Numbered from the stretch's first letter, positions 42,623 through 51,645 are shown. The stretch: 64,000 bases of DNA from RYN-230 sp963704995 (GCA_963704995.1 CAVPIM010000017.1:930001-994000), one strand, 5' to 3'. Numbers and translations: made by a program. The notes: generated by a model not told the origin, from the sequence alone.

Positions 42623-43327
42623 TCAGTCCGGCACGTCGCCGGGCACGACCAGCCCGGTCTCGTAGGCCAGGATCACCGCCTGCACCCGGTCGCGCAGGCC
42701 CAGCTTGGCCAGCAGGTGCCCGATGTGGGTCTTGACCGTCGCCTCTCCAACGAAAAGCTCGCGGGCGATCTCGGCATTGCTGCGGCCGCGCGCCACGAGG
42801 AGCAGGATGTCCTTTTCCCGGGCGGTGAGGGAGGCCAGCCGGGAGGGCGCGGTGACAGCCGCCGCCGGGCGGCGCGCGAAGGACTCGATCAGCATCCGGG
42901 TCACCGAGGGGGCCAGCAGCCCGTTGCCCGCCGCCGCGGCCTGGACCGCGGCGATCAGGTCGCCGCGCGGCGCGTCCTTGAGCAGGAACCCGCTCGCCCC
43001 GGAGCGGAGCGCCTCGTAGACGTAGTCGTCGAGATCGAACGTGGTGAGCATGACCACCTTCGGGCCCGTGTCCGGGCCGCCCTGGGTGATCAGCCGGGTC
43101 GCCTCGAGCCCGTCCATGCCCGGCATCCGGATGTCCATCAGCACCACGTCCGGCCGGCAGGCCGCCACCGCCGTCACCGCCTCGGCGCCGTTGGCCGCCT
43201 CGCCCACCACGCTGATCCCGTCGGCCGCATCGAGGATCACGCAGAACCCGGCGCGGACCAGCTCCTGGTCGTCGGCCACCAGCACCCGGATCGGGGACGG
43301 GCGGACGGGCGTGCTCACCGTGCTCAC
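42623..43327 (-). CDS. NarL/LuxR-family response regulator, second pair
   Basis: 234 residues from GTG 43327. Receiver: VLVADDQELVRAGF, PDVVLMDIRMPGMDG, FLLKDAPRGDLI. Output: LASLTAREKDILLLVARGRSNAEIARELFVGEATVKTHIGHLLAKLGLRDRV, a LuxR-type helix-turn-helix. The start codon lies inside the first (rightmost for translation) unit of a 14-bp tandem repeat that also contains the stop of the upstream kinase gene. It pairs with the kinase at 43366-44577. Confidence 0.93.
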   Translation of the reverse strand: MSTVSTPVRPSPIRVLVADDQELVRAGFCVILDAADGISVVGEAANGAEAVTAVAACRPDVVLMDIRMPGMDGLEATRLITQGGPDTGPKVVMLTTFDLDDYVYEALRSGASGFLLKDAPRGDLIAAVQAAAAGNGLLAPSVTRMLIESFARRPAAAVTAPSRLASLTAREKDILLLVARGRSNAEIARELFVGEATVKTHIGHLLAKLGLRDRVQAVILAYETGLVVPGDVPD

Positions 43328-43375
43328 TGGACTGTGCTCACTGGACTGTGCTCACTGGACTGTGCTCACTGGACT
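43320..43375. repeat. Four perfect 14-bp tandem repeats at the kinase/regulator junction
   Basis: gtgctcactggact is repeated four times without a mismatch. Read leftwards each unit contains a GTG and an overlapping TGA. The kinase stops in one unit and the regulator starts in another. Because 14 is not a multiple of 3, each unit offers its GTG in a different frame. Confidence 0.95.
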
Positions 43376-44577
43376 GGCAGCCGGGCCGTCACGGCGAACC
43401 CGCCGGCGCCGGTGGGACCCACCGACAGGCTGCCGCCGCAGGACGCGACCCGTTCCGCGATACCGGCCAGGCCGAAGCCGCCGGACCGGGCCCGCGCCGC
43501 GGAGTCGGCGGCCAGGCCATTCGCTGTCCCGTTCACGACCGGGACGCTGCCCCCTTCCCGGCGGCTGTCGGTGACGCTCACCGTGACGAAACCGGGCTCG
43601 TAGCACAGGGTGACCGCGGCCCGGGCCGCGCAGGCGTGCCGGACCGTGTTCGTGAGCGCCTCCTGGATGATCCGGTACGCGGTGAGATCGACGCTGGGGG
43701 CCAGCGGGCCCGGCGTGCCCTGCACGGTCAGGTCCACCGCCAGCCCGGAGCCGCGGACCTGGTCGAGCACGGCTCCCAGGCCCGCGAGCGACACCGACGG
43801 CGCGGTCTCCAGCTGATCGGCCGGCCCGCGCAGCACCCCGAGCAGCCGGCGCAGCTCGGTCAGGGCCTGGCGCGCCGTATCCGCGATTACCTCCACCGAC
43901 CGTGCGGCGTCGTCCGGCCGCCCGGGCAGCAGCGAGGAGGCCGCCTCCGCCTGCACCGCCATCAGGCTGACATGATGCGCCACCACGTCGTGAAGCTCGC
44001 GGGCGATCCGGGTGCGTTCGGCCGCCGCGGCCCGGGCCACGTCGTCGTCCCGCGCCGATTCCGCCCGCTCGGCCCGGCGTTCCGCCTCCTGGACGCTGGC
44101 CTGCCGGTTCCGGACGACCACCGCCGCTCCCCAGGCCCCCAGAGTGGTCAGGGCCGACACGACGGCGTCGTAGGGCTGGGTATGGCCGGGCGACACCTGG
44201 GATTCGATGCTGCCGATCACCACCAGGACAATGACCACCCGGCGGACCGCGGGGCGGCAGTAGACCATCGCGGTATAGAACGCGATGGTGTTGGCCAGCG
44301 GGAACGGGGCGTACGCGAAGGCGAGCTGGTCATACAGGATGCGCGGGATCCCGGCCACGATGAGCACCGCGAGCGGCCATCTCCGTCGCCACGCGAGCGG
44401 CACGCACTGGGCGATGACCAGCACCAGCGCGGCCCAGAACGGGTGCAGCTGGCTGCGGTAGGGCAGCACCGACGCGACATTGACCAGGACCAGGGCCAGC
44501 GCGAGGGCCAGGTCCTGGACCCGCGGCGGGAGCGCGGCGGCCCGGGCCGTCAGCCTCGTCACGACCTGGCTCTTCAC
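43366..44577 (-). CDS. Membrane sensor histidine kinase, second pair
   Basis: 403 residues from GTG 44577 (VKSQVVTRL); the frame is open further upstream but that part is Pro/Gly/Arg-rich and unlikely. About five helices (VQDLALALALVLVNVASVL onwards) form the sensor without a large outer loop. ERTRIARELHDVVAHHVSLMAVQAEAA is HisKA_3 with the phospho-His; YRIIQEALTNTVRHACAA is the N box and SGGFGLAGIAERVASCGG the G box. It is transcribed with the response regulator through the 14-bp repeat. Confidence 0.9.
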   Translation of the reverse strand: MKSQVVTRLTARAAALPPRVQDLALALALVLVNVASVLPYRSQLHPFWAALVLVIAQCVPLAWRRRWPLAVLIVAGIPRILYDQLAFAYAPFPLANTIAFYTAMVYCRPAVRRVVIVLVVIGSIESQVSPGHTQPYDAVVSALTTLGAWGAAVVVRNRQASVQEAERRAERAESARDDDVARAAAAERTRIARELHDVVAHHVSLMAVQAEAASSLLPGRPDDAARSVEVIADTARQALTELRRLLGVLRGPADQLETAPSVSLAGLGAVLDQVRGSGLAVDLTVQGTPGPLAPSVDLTAYRIIQEALTNTVRHACAARAAVTLCYEPGFVTVSVTDSRREGGSVPVVNGTANGLAADSAARARSGGFGLAGIAERVASCGGSLSVGPTGAGGFAVTARLPVQ

Positions 44578-44756
44578 GACCCGATCGTAAGGGCGCAGGG
44601 GGCCGGGCGGCATCCTCCCGCCGGTGGAGCCGGGCGGCTCCCTCCCCGGGGGGAGGTAGGCCGGTCCCCGCGCCGCGGCTCCGCCGCGCTGCGGAGCGGG
44701 GGAAATCGCCCCGCGGCCCGATGCCGGCGGCCCGGCCCGGGGCACACGATGCTGGC

Positions 44757-46334
44757 ATGCCGCAGAACCCGCTCACGGGAAGCGCACTCCCGTCCCGGCC
44801 GCGCCTCAGCGGGCCGGATACCGCACCAGAAGCCGCCAGCCTGCTGGCCCGCGCCCGCCGCAGCCCGCGGCTGGGCGTCATCATCGTCGCCGCCGCGGCT
44901 TTCGCGGTCGAGATGGCGGTGAGCGCCCGCTACGGCTATCACCGCGATGAGCTGTACTTCCTCGAAGCCGGGCGGCATCCGGCCTTCGGGTACGTGGACC
45001 AGCCGCCGCTCACCCCGCTGGCGGCCCGCCTGGCGGCGCTGCTGTTCGCCAACTCCCTGGCCGGGCTGCGGGTGCTGCCCGCGCTCGGGCTCAGCGCCCT
45101 GGTGCTGCTCACCGCGGGCATGAGCCGCATCCTGGGCGCGGGACGCGCCGGGCAGGTGCTGGCCGCGGTGTGCGTGGCCAGCTGCGCCGAGTTCCTCGGC
45201 GCTATGCACCTGATGAGCACGACCACGCCGGACTTCGTGGCCTGGGCCGTGCTGCTGTACCTGGTGCTCCGGCTGCTGGACAGCGGCGAGCCCCGCTGGT
45301 GGCTGGCTATCGGCCTGGTCACGGGCGTCGCGGCCGAGGCCAAGTGGACCATCTGGGTCCTGGCCGCGGCGGTGGTAGCCGGGTTCGCGCTCACGCCGCA
45401 GCGGCGGCTGCTGCGCAGCCGGTACCTGCTGCTGGGCGTGTTCATCGCGGTGGCGCTGGCCGCCCCGGACCTCATCTGGCAGGCCGCCCACGGCTGGCCG
45501 AACCTGCAGGTGTTCCGCCAGCTGCAGACCGCCGCCGGGCACAACCGGGCGGTCTACTGGCCGGCGCAGCTGCTCTACACGGGTTTCGCGCTCGCCCCGA
45601 TCTGGGTGGCCGGGCTGATCTGGTGCCTGCGCAACGAATCGGCGCGCCCGTTCCGGCCGGCCGCGATCGCGGCGGCGGCGACCATCGCGGCGCAGTTCAT
45701 CCTGGGTGGTAAGCCGTACTACTCCGGCGGCGCCTACACGTTCCTGCTCGCGGCCGGCTCGGTGCCGGCCGGGCGGTGGCTGTTCCCCGGGCCCGGGACC
45801 GCGGGCCGCGCGTGGCGGCGGGCCCTGCTGATCGCGGGGGCGGCTGCCACCCTGGTGGCCGTGCCCATCGCCATCCCCGTGCTGCCCGCCGCCAGCCTGC
45901 GGGCGGTGCCGTTGCAGAACATCAACTACGACCTGGCCGAGACGATCGCGTGGCCCCGGGAGGTAGCGCTGATCGCCCGCGAGTACGACACGCTGCCCGC
46001 CGCGCAGCGGGCCAGGACCGCGGTGCTGGCCGGCAACTACGGTGAGGCGGGGGCGGTTGACCGCTACGGCCCTGGCCTGGGTCTTCCCCGGGCCTACAGC
46101 GGCGCCAACAGCTTCTGGCTGTGGGGGCCGCCGCCGGCCGCGGACCGCTCCGCGATCGTGATCAGCCTGGATCCGTCTTTCCTGCGCCGCGAGTTCCGCC
46201 ACGTGCGCCAGGTCGCCACGTTCTACAACGGCCTGGGGGTCAGCGACGATGAGCAGGGCTCGCCGGTCTACCTGGCCACCGGGCTCAGGCAATCGTGGGC
46301 CCGGGCCTGGCCCGCGTTCCGCGACTTTTCCTGA
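44757..46334 (+). CDS. GT39/ArnT-like membrane glycosyltransferase
   Basis: 525 residues with about ten or eleven helices. The first outer loop contains YGYHRDELYFLEAGRHPAFGYVDQPPLTPL, where the acidic DE pair after an aromatic loop is typical of GT-C enzymes that use polyprenyl-phosphate sugars. Further loops carry LMSTTTPDFVAWAVLLYL and GGKPYYSGGAYTFLLAAGS. The C-terminal 130 residues form an outer domain. Donor and acceptor are unknown. It is divergent from the second sensor kinase and ends at a long GC hairpin. Confidence 0.85.
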   Translation: MPQNPLTGSALPSRPRLSGPDTAPEAASLLARARRSPRLGVIIVAAAAFAVEMAVSARYGYHRDELYFLEAGRHPAFGYVDQPPLTPLAARLAALLFANSLAGLRVLPALGLSALVLLTAGMSRILGAGRAGQVLAAVCVASCAEFLGAMHLMSTTTPDFVAWAVLLYLVLRLLDSGEPRWWLAIGLVTGVAAEAKWTIWVLAAAVVAGFALTPQRRLLRSRYLLLGVFIAVALAAPDLIWQAAHGWPNLQVFRQLQTAAGHNRAVYWPAQLLYTGFALAPIWVAGLIWCLRNESARPFRPAAIAAAATIAAQFILGGKPYYSGGAYTFLLAAGSVPAGRWLFPGPGTAGRAWRRALLIAGAAATLVAVPIAIPVLPAASLRAVPLQNINYDLAETIAWPREVALIAREYDTLPAAQRARTAVLAGNYGEAGAVDRYGPGLGLPRAYSGANSFWLWGPPPAADRSAIVISLDPSFLRREFRHVRQVATFYNGLGVSDDEQGSPVYLATGLRQSWARAWPAFRDFS

Positions 46335-46350
46335 CCCGGCGCGCGGGGGC

Positions 46351-46387
46351 CGCCGCCACCCCCGCGGGGCCCGCGGGGGTGGCGGCG
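46351..46387. terminator. GC hairpin after the GT39-like gene
   Basis: A perfect 16-bp stem (46351-46366 with 46372-46387) with a 5-nt loop, 17 nt past the stop. No T-run follows. Confidence 0.7.
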
Positions 46388-46430
46388 CGGCTAGCATCGT
46401 CATGGCGCTCCAGACGCGAGGACGGGGACG

Positions 46431-47003
46431 ATGCCGGGACCGGAACTGCTGCCCGAGGCGGGCAGGCCAGCAGGGGGCACGACCGCACGGGTCATCCCCG
46501 GGCGGGGTGCGCCCAGGCGGGCTGCGGCCGGGCGGGCCGCCCGCGCGGCCGTCGCCGCGTGCCTGGTCGTGCTGGCCGCGGCCGGCCTCACCGGCTGTTA
46601 TGCGAAAGCCAGCGCCGCCCCGTCCATCGAGCTGTTGACGGCCGTGGTGCCGCAGCCCGCGGTGCCCGGCGAGACCACCGCCTACCTGGTTATCCGGAAC
46701 AACAGCGGCCCGGACCGGCTGCTGCGCGTCCGCACCAGCGTGGGCGGCCGGGTCGCGTTCCGGGCGCCCGGCGGACGCGGCAGCCAGATCATGCACACGG
46801 TCCCGGCGATCAGCATCCCGGGGCACAACATCATCCGGCTGCTGCCCAACAGCGTGCACCTGCTGATCACCGGGGCCAGGCCGATGCGCGGCGCCAAGGA
46901 GATCACCCTGACGCTCGTTTTCGCCCACGCCGGGACCATGTCGGTGATCGCCCAGGTCACCAACCCGGAGACCGGCGGCAGCAGCTACTTCCTGAACTCC
47001 TGA
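46431..47003 (+). CDS. PCuAC-like lipoprotein (putative copper chaperone)
   Basis: 190 residues. An Arg/Ala/Gly-rich start and hydrophobic helix (AAVAACLVVLAAAGLTGC) end at a lipobox Cys (about residue 53). The outer domain matches the PCuAC fold: TAYLVIRNNSGPDRLLRVRTS, IMHTVPAISIPGHNIIRLLPNSVHLLITGARPMRGAKEITLTLVFAHAGTMSVIAQV. The Met/His ligand set (IMH and SVHLLI) is only partly conserved, so copper binding is plausible but not certain. Confidence 0.75.
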   Translation: MPGPELLPEAGRPAGGTTARVIPGRGAPRRAAAGRAARAAVAACLVVLAAAGLTGCYAKASAAPSIELLTAVVPQPAVPGETTAYLVIRNNSGPDRLLRVRTSVGGRVAFRAPGGRGSQIMHTVPAISIPGHNIIRLLPNSVHLLITGARPMRGAKEITLTLVFAHAGTMSVIAQVTNPETGGSSYFLNS

Positions 47004-47036
47004 CCAGCGTCCTGCCCGGGAGGGGAACCCCGCCGA

Positions 47037-47402
47037 ATGGACTGGCTGTATCACATCGCGACCGTGCCGGACTGGGAGCAGGCCCGCCGTGACGGCGAGT
47101 ACCGGACGTCGACCCGCGGCCGGTCGCTCAGCGAGGAGGGCTTCATCCACGCGAGCACGGCCGCCCAGGTCCTGCCGGTCGCCAACGCGCTGTACCTGGA
47201 TGAGCCGGAGGACCTGGTCCTGCTGGTGCTCGACACCGGCCGCATCGGACCCGAGATCCGCTGCGAGCCGGTGCCCGGCTGGGCGGATCCTTTCCCGCAC
47301 GTCTACGGGCCGCTGACCGTGGCGGCGGTGGTCCGGGCGGTGCCGCTGGATCGTGACGCGGCGGGGAGATTCCGCTGGCCGGCCGGGCTGGAACGGCCGT
47401 GA
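47037..47402 (+). CDS. DUF952 domain-containing protein
   Basis: 121 residues. LYHIATVPDWEQARRDGEYRTSTRGRSLSEEGFIHASTAAQVLPVANALY and HVYGPLTVAAVVRAVPLDRDAAGRF are diagnostic of DUF952, which is structurally close to RNA 2'-phosphotransferase/ADP-ribosyltransferase folds. No enzyme activity is established for it. Cytosolic. It overlaps the next gene by GTGA and follows the PCuAC-like gene by 33 bp, so the three are probably one transcript. Confidence 0.9.
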   Translation: MDWLYHIATVPDWEQARRDGEYRTSTRGRSLSEEGFIHASTAAQVLPVANALYLDEPEDLVLLVLDTGRIGPEIRCEPVPGWADPFPHVYGPLTVAAVVRAVPLDRDAAGRFRWPAGLERP

Positions 47403-48004
47403 CCGGGCTGGCCCCGCAGGACGCGCCCGCGCGCGGCGGGCCAGCGGGCGGCCCGCCCGTGCTCTACGTGATCGCGTGTGCCGCGCCGCCCGCCGCCGGG
47501 GTGGGCCAGCTGGTCGGCCTGGCCCAGCGGCGTGGCTGGGACGTGTGCGTGCTGGCCACCCCGTCGGCCCGGCGGTTCACCGACACCGCGGCGCTGGAAC
47601 GGCAGACCGGGCACCCGGTCCGCAGCGACTACAAGAACCCGGGCGAGCCTGATGTGCTGCCGGAACCGGACGCGGTGATCGTCGCCCCGGCCACGGTCAA
47701 CACGGTCAACAAGTGGGCCGCGGGGATCTGTGACACGCTCGCGCTCGGCATCCTCGTCGAGGCCATCGGGAAGCGGCTGCCGATCGTGGCCCTGCCGTCC
47801 ACCAACCAGGCGCACGCTGCGCACCCCGCGTTCACCGAGAACATCGGCAAGCTGCGCTCCTGGGGCGTCTGCGTGCTGTTCGGCCCGGACGTCCACCCGC
47901 TGGCCGGGGCCGGCGGCAGCGAACCCGGCCCGTTCCCCTGGGCCGCCACCCTGGACGCGCTCGGCGCGCCCGCAGGCAGGACCCCGCCCGCCGCGGGCGA
48001 CTGA
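47399..48004 (+). CDS. Flavoprotein (phosphopantothenoylcysteine-decarboxylase-like fold)
   Basis: 201 residues from GTG 47399. PPVLYVIACAAPPAAGVGQLVGLAQRRGWDVCVLATPSARRF begins a flavoprotein fold, and VIVAPATVNTVNKWAAGICDTLAL corresponds to the PASANT-type FMN-binding loop of the HFCD family. NQAHAAHPAFTENIGKLRSWGVCVLFGP follows. The reaction is unknown; pantothenate metabolism should not be assumed. It is coupled to the DUF952 gene. Confidence 0.85.
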   Translation: MTGLAPQDAPARGGPAGGPPVLYVIACAAPPAAGVGQLVGLAQRRGWDVCVLATPSARRFTDTAALERQTGHPVRSDYKNPGEPDVLPEPDAVIVAPATVNTVNKWAAGICDTLALGILVEAIGKRLPIVALPSTNQAHAAHPAFTENIGKLRSWGVCVLFGPDVHPLAGAGGSEPGPFPWAATLDALGAPAGRTPPAAGD

Positions 48005-48120
48005 CCCCCGGGGCCCGGCGGGCTGCGCATCCGGGTCGCGCCCGGCACCGGATACTTGCCGCCGCAGGATTCGCGACATATCGTGTGGGCCGGAGCGCGG
48101 CGGGGGATGCGGAGGATCAC

Positions 48121-48591
48121 ATGGTGATGCGCGGCGACGTTCGGGCCAGTGACGCGGGCCGGGAGGCAGCCGCCTTCCCTGACCCCTGGCTGGCCGCCGG
48201 GGGGCAGCCAGGCGGCCGTCCTTACCTCGCGGACCAGGCCCGCCAGGGCCTGGCCCGGCTGCGCCGCCGCGTCCTGCTGGCCCTCGCCGTGGTCACGGTG
48301 GGCGGCGTGGCCCTGGTGTCCTTGCTGGCCGGCCTGGTCTTGTTCCACGTCGGGTGGCTGGGCATCGCGCTGGCCGTCCTGCTGGGCCTCGGCGCCGTCG
48401 CGGTGGCCGCCGCCGGCGGCCTGGCCTGGCTGGCCTGGCGGATGTGGCGCCGGGGGGCCTGGCTGGAAGCCCTGCCCCTGCTGGCCGGGCAGCCCTGGCT
48501 CAGCCGCGTGGTGTGGGCCGCCCGCCTGGTCTGGACGGGTCACTCGCTCTGGCGGCTCCGCGCCCGCCTGCGCCCCGCGTCCCGCTACTGA
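48121..48591 (+). CDS. Two-helix membrane protein of unknown function
   Basis: 156 residues from ATG 48121, which has GGAGG 5 nt upstream. Hydrophilic N-terminus (DPWLAAGGQPGGRPYLADQARQGLARLRRR), then two helices (about 51-75 and 78-100) and a basic, Trp-rich tail (LSRVVWAARLVWTGHSLWRLRARLRPASRY). I recognise no family. It lies 117 bp after the flavoprotein gene. Confidence 0.65.
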   Translation: MVMRGDVRASDAGREAAAFPDPWLAAGGQPGGRPYLADQARQGLARLRRRVLLALAVVTVGGVALVSLLAGLVLFHVGWLGIALAVLLGLGAVAVAAAGGLAWLAWRMWRRGAWLEALPLLAGQPWLSRVVWAARLVWTGHSLWRLRARLRPASRY

Positions 48592-48744
48592 GCCCCCGCC
48601 GCGGCAGGACCACCCCCGCGGCGGCCGCGGCGGCCCGCGGTCACGGGGTAACGATGGCGAAGCCCGGATCCGGAGTGTCCAGCAGAACCCAGCCGACCAG
48701 GTTCAAGCTGCCTGGACCCAGCCAACCGGGCCCAGCCGGCCGGG

Positions 48745-50057
48745 TCAGGCGTGCGCGGTGGCCCGCAGCGGGACGACGAGGTAGCGGAACTCCGGCTGCT
48801 CCTGATCCGCGTCCGGATCGCCCTGGCCGTGGGCCGGGACCCGGGTGATCAGCGCGGGCTTGGCCGGGCTGGTGAACTCGATCCTGAGCAGCCCGGGATT
48901 GGCCGGTCCCGTGCCGCCAGCTCCCGTGCCGCCACCTCCCGTGCCGCCGGGTCCCGTGCCGTCGGGATCCCCGCTCTCCTCGCTCGCGGCATCGTCCGCG
49001 TCCGCGGCGTGCGGCCGGGCCTGCCCCGGCACGGCCGCGGCGGCGAGGCCGTCGAGCAGGTAGTGCGGGTTGAACGCGATCACGGGCTCATCACCGCGGA
49101 AATCAGCGGGGACCGTCTCGACCGCCCGCGCCCGGCCCTCGGTCTGCGCCTCGATCTGGACGCGGCCCGGGCCGAACGTGAGCCGGACCGGGCTGGCCCG
49201 GTCGGCGACCAGGGAGACACGGCGGACCGCCTCGGTGAACGGCCCGGCCGGCACGTCGGCACGGCAGCCGAACTCGGTCGGGAAACGGGACCGGTACCGG
49301 ATGAACTCGCCGCCGATCAGCCGCGTGGTCAGGCGGCGGCCACCGATCCCGAAGCCGATCATGCCCTCGGCGGGCCGGGGCTCGTCCGCCGGTTTCCCGG
49401 GCGCGCCGGGCCCGAAAGCGACCAAGACCGGCGATCCCGGGGTCATCGCCCGCGCGGCGTCCGCCAGCGTCCGCGCCGGGACCAGGGCGACCGCGCGCAG
49501 CCCGGGCTGCACCGGCTCCCACGCCATCTCGCGCACCGCCAGGCGGTACCGGTCGGTCGCGGCGAGCGTGAGCGTCGCGCCGTCGATGTCCAGGCAGACC
49601 CCGGTGAGCATGGGCAGCGTGTCGTCCCGGCTCGCCGCCGCCACGACCTGGCTGATGGCCGCGCCCAGGACCCCGCCGTCCACGGTGCCGGCCAGCGGCG
49701 GCGGGGCGGGCAGCTCCGGGTACTCCTCAGCGGGCAGGGCGACCAGCGAGAATTCCGCGCTGCCGCAGGCCAGGTTCACCACGTCCGCGTCGGTGGTGAT
49801 CTCGACAGCGAGGGCCGGGAGGCTGCGGGTGATCTCGGCGAGGAGCCGGCCCGGGACGATGACGGTACCGGGCTCCCCGACCTCGGCCTCGATCTGCGCG
49901 GTCGCGGAGACCTCGTAGTCGAAGCAGGACAGGGTGAGGCCGGCTCCGCCTCCAGGCGCAGGCCGGACAGCACCGGGACCACCGGCCGGGTGGGCAGGGC
50001 GCGGGCCACCCAGGCCAGCGCCTCGGCCAGCACGTCCCGATCGACCCTGATTTTCAT
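48745..50057 (-). pseudogene. DNA polymerase III beta sliding clamp paralogue, frameshifted
   Basis: From ATG 50057 the sequence begins as DnaN (MKIRVDRDVLAEALAWVARALPTRPVVPVLSGLRLEA). Near 49945-49958 the frame is lost and the clamp continues one frame over: GGAGLTLSCFDYEVSATAQIEAEVGEPGTVIVPGRLLAEITRSLP, LPMLTGVCLDIDGATLTLAATDRYRLAVREM, YRSRFPTEFGCRADVPAGPFTEAVRRVSLVAD, NPHYLLDGL. Near the C-terminus a Gly/Thr/Asp-rich insert (15-bp DNA repeats near 48907-48966) breaks the last domain before YLVVPLRATAHA. No dnaA, recF or gyrB is nearby, so this is probably a second clamp gene, not the main dnaN. Confidence 0.82.
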
Positions 50058-50309
50058 GTCCGAGCCCTCCGCCACCATGGTCATGAGGACGCTCCCGCCC
50101 TCGTGACCCGAGGACGTTCCCGCCCGGGCGGCCCCGGGATTGCCTGGGTGCCGCCAGTCCGATACTGGCACGGCACACCGACAATCCGGGCCCGTCCGGG
50201 CGGGCAGGTCCCGGGATGACGCTGGCTCGCCCAGGCCAGCCCGGCCAGGCCGGCCCGTTAAGGCGGCCGTATGGCTGCCCCGTCCAGGCTGGCCGCTTAG
50301 GCCGGCCCG

Positions 50310-50594
50310 TTACGGCCGGGCTAGTGAGGCCGACTCGACGAGCCCGGGCGGCGCGGACCCGAGCGTGGCCTGGATGGCCTCGGCCAGGGCCCGGGCCGAC
50401 TCGGCGGTCAGCTCGACGGCCACCCGGGCCGACGGCCCCTGCCCGGGGTTGAGGAAGTCGATGTTCAGCGTGTGCTCGGCGGGCGCGTGCACCGGATGAT
50501 CGAAATACACGCTCGCCTCGGTGAGCTTGAACCACCCAGCCGGGCCCTTGCCGCTGCCGCTGACGTCAACGTTCTCGGTGAGGTACGTGCACAT
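50310..50594 (-). CDS. DUF6295 family protein
   Basis: 94 residues. MCTYLTENVDVSGSGKGPAGWFKLTEASVYFDHPVHAPAEHTLNIDFLNPGQGPSARVAVELTAESARALAEAIQATL matches a small actinobacterial family I know as DUF6295. The PVHAPAEHTLNIDF motif with two histidines is its most constant part. Function is unknown. It follows the dienelactone hydrolase gene by 13 bp on the same strand, and the pair may be co-expressed. The 252-bp gap to the clamp gene shows nothing I can name. Confidence 0.85.
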   Translation of the reverse strand: MCTYLTENVDVSGSGKGPAGWFKLTEASVYFDHPVHAPAEHTLNIDFLNPGQGPSARVAVELTAESARALAEAIQATLGSAPPGLVESASLARP

Positions 50595-50607
50595 CCGCGG
50601 TCTCCCT

Positions 50608-51351
50608 TCAGCTGGCCAGGAAGCGGCCGTAGAAGTCCCAGATCTTCTGCCAGCCGTCGTTCGCGGCCTCGGGCCGGTACGAGGGGCGGTTCACCGCGAA
50701 GAACCCGTGCCCGGCGTTCTCGTAGCTGTGGAACTCGAACGTCTTGCCTGCCTCGACCAGGGCCTTCTCCAGCTCGGCGACCTGCTCCGGTGACGGGTGG
50801 GAATCCTCGGCCCCGAACAGCCCGAGCAGCGGGCAGGACAGCTCCGGCGTCCGGCCGACGATCGGGCCGACCTTGAGCGGCATGCCCTCGGGGGGCGTGC
50901 CGACCACGAACGCGCCGTAGCAGTCCACCGCCGCGTCGAGCGGCAGGCTCACGCCGGCCAGGAAGGACTGCCGCCCGCCGGAGCAGTAGCCGATCGTGCC
51001 GGCCTTGCCGTTGGAGTTCGGCATCGCCCGCAGGTACCCGACCGCGCCGCCCACGTCGCCGACCAGCCGCTCGTCCGGCACCCCGCCCGCGGCCCGCACC
51101 GTGGCCGCCGCGTCGTCCGGGCTGGCGCCGGGTGCCTCCCGCCAGTACAGGTTGGGGCATACGGCGTTGTAGCCGTGCGTGGCGAACGTCCTGGTGATCT
51201 CCTTGGTCTGCGCGTCGTACCCGGGCATGTGATGGATGACCACGACCCCGCCGAACGGCCCCGGCCCGAGCGGCCGGGCCAGGTACGCCTCTATCTGGTC
51301 CCCGCCGGCCCCGGCCAGGCTGATGGTCTCCGCCTGAATCGCGTCGTACAT
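50608..51351 (-). CDS. Dienelactone hydrolase family alpha/beta hydrolase
   Basis: 247 residues from ATG 51351. GVVVIHHMPGYDAQTKEITRTFATHGYNAVCPNLYWREAPG is the fold entry; the nucleophile elbow is IGYCSGGRQSF (Cys in place of Ser, as in dienelactone hydrolases), the acid is in LFGAEDSHPSPEQV and the His in YENAGHGFFA. Such enzymes open lactone rings or cleave small esters; substrate unknown. A fragment of this gene (around codons 60-73) is repeated in the same genomic orientation at 53655-53688. Confidence 0.9.
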   Translation of the reverse strand: MYDAIQAETISLAGAGGDQIEAYLARPLGPGPFGGVVVIHHMPGYDAQTKEITRTFATHGYNAVCPNLYWREAPGASPDDAAATVRAAGGVPDERLVGDVGGAVGYLRAMPNSNGKAGTIGYCSGGRQSFLAGVSLPLDAAVDCYGAFVVGTPPEGMPLKVGPIVGRTPELSCPLLGLFGAEDSHPSPEQVAELEKALVEAGKTFEFHSYENAGHGFFAVNRPSYRPEAANDGWQKIWDFYGRFLAS

Positions 51352-51502
51352 GAAGCGCCCTCTTCCTCTGTGTCGTCTTCCCGCGCTGCGCTGGTGGTGC
51401 CAGGCCCGCCGCATTCGATTGCGCCGTGGCCGGGCTGTTACTTGTGCCCAGGCAACTATCACATCCTGCCAGCAGTCCCGGCGGCTGAGGCCAGGGCCCG
51501 AC

Positions 51503-51554
51503 TGCCCGACGTATCGCTCGGCCTCGGGCAGAACTTCGGGGACGACCGGCCGGC
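51503..51554 (+). pseudogene. Fragment of the aldo/keto reductase 5' region
   Basis: 52 bp differ from 53793-53844, inside the aldo/keto reductase gene, at only about five positions, including a 27-bp identical run. It would encode LPDVSLGLGQNFGDDRP against LPEVSLGLWQNFGDDRP. It lies just left of the GGDEF-EAL gene and has no remaining gene around it. Confidence 0.85.
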
Positions 51555-51600
51555 TGCCCGCCCGATCGTAGCGTTACGTGATGTGACATATACTCAGAGT

Positions 51601-51606
51601 TACAAT
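51601..51606 (+). promoter_or_regulatory. -10-like element before the GGDEF-EAL gene
   Basis: tacaat sits in an A+T-rich patch (about 51572-51645) unlike the surroundings, 90 nt before the GGDEF-EAL start. A clear -35 partner at the usual spacing was not found. Confidence 0.4.
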
Positions 51607-51645
51607 ATGCGCAAAGAACCCTCAAGAGAGGAAATGTGACATCAG

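Noticed and set aside
43320..43375. Possible CRISPR array
   Set aside because: The repeats are directly adjacent with no spacers. The same applies to all other tandem arrays here, and no cas gene is present.
44574..47300. 908-codon open frame on the - strand
   Set aside because: Antisense to the GT39-like and PCuAC-like genes, both supported by membrane topology and motifs.
48745..50057. Chromosomal origin region because of the dnaN-like gene
   Set aside because: No dnaA, recF, gyrB or DnaA-box cluster is nearby.
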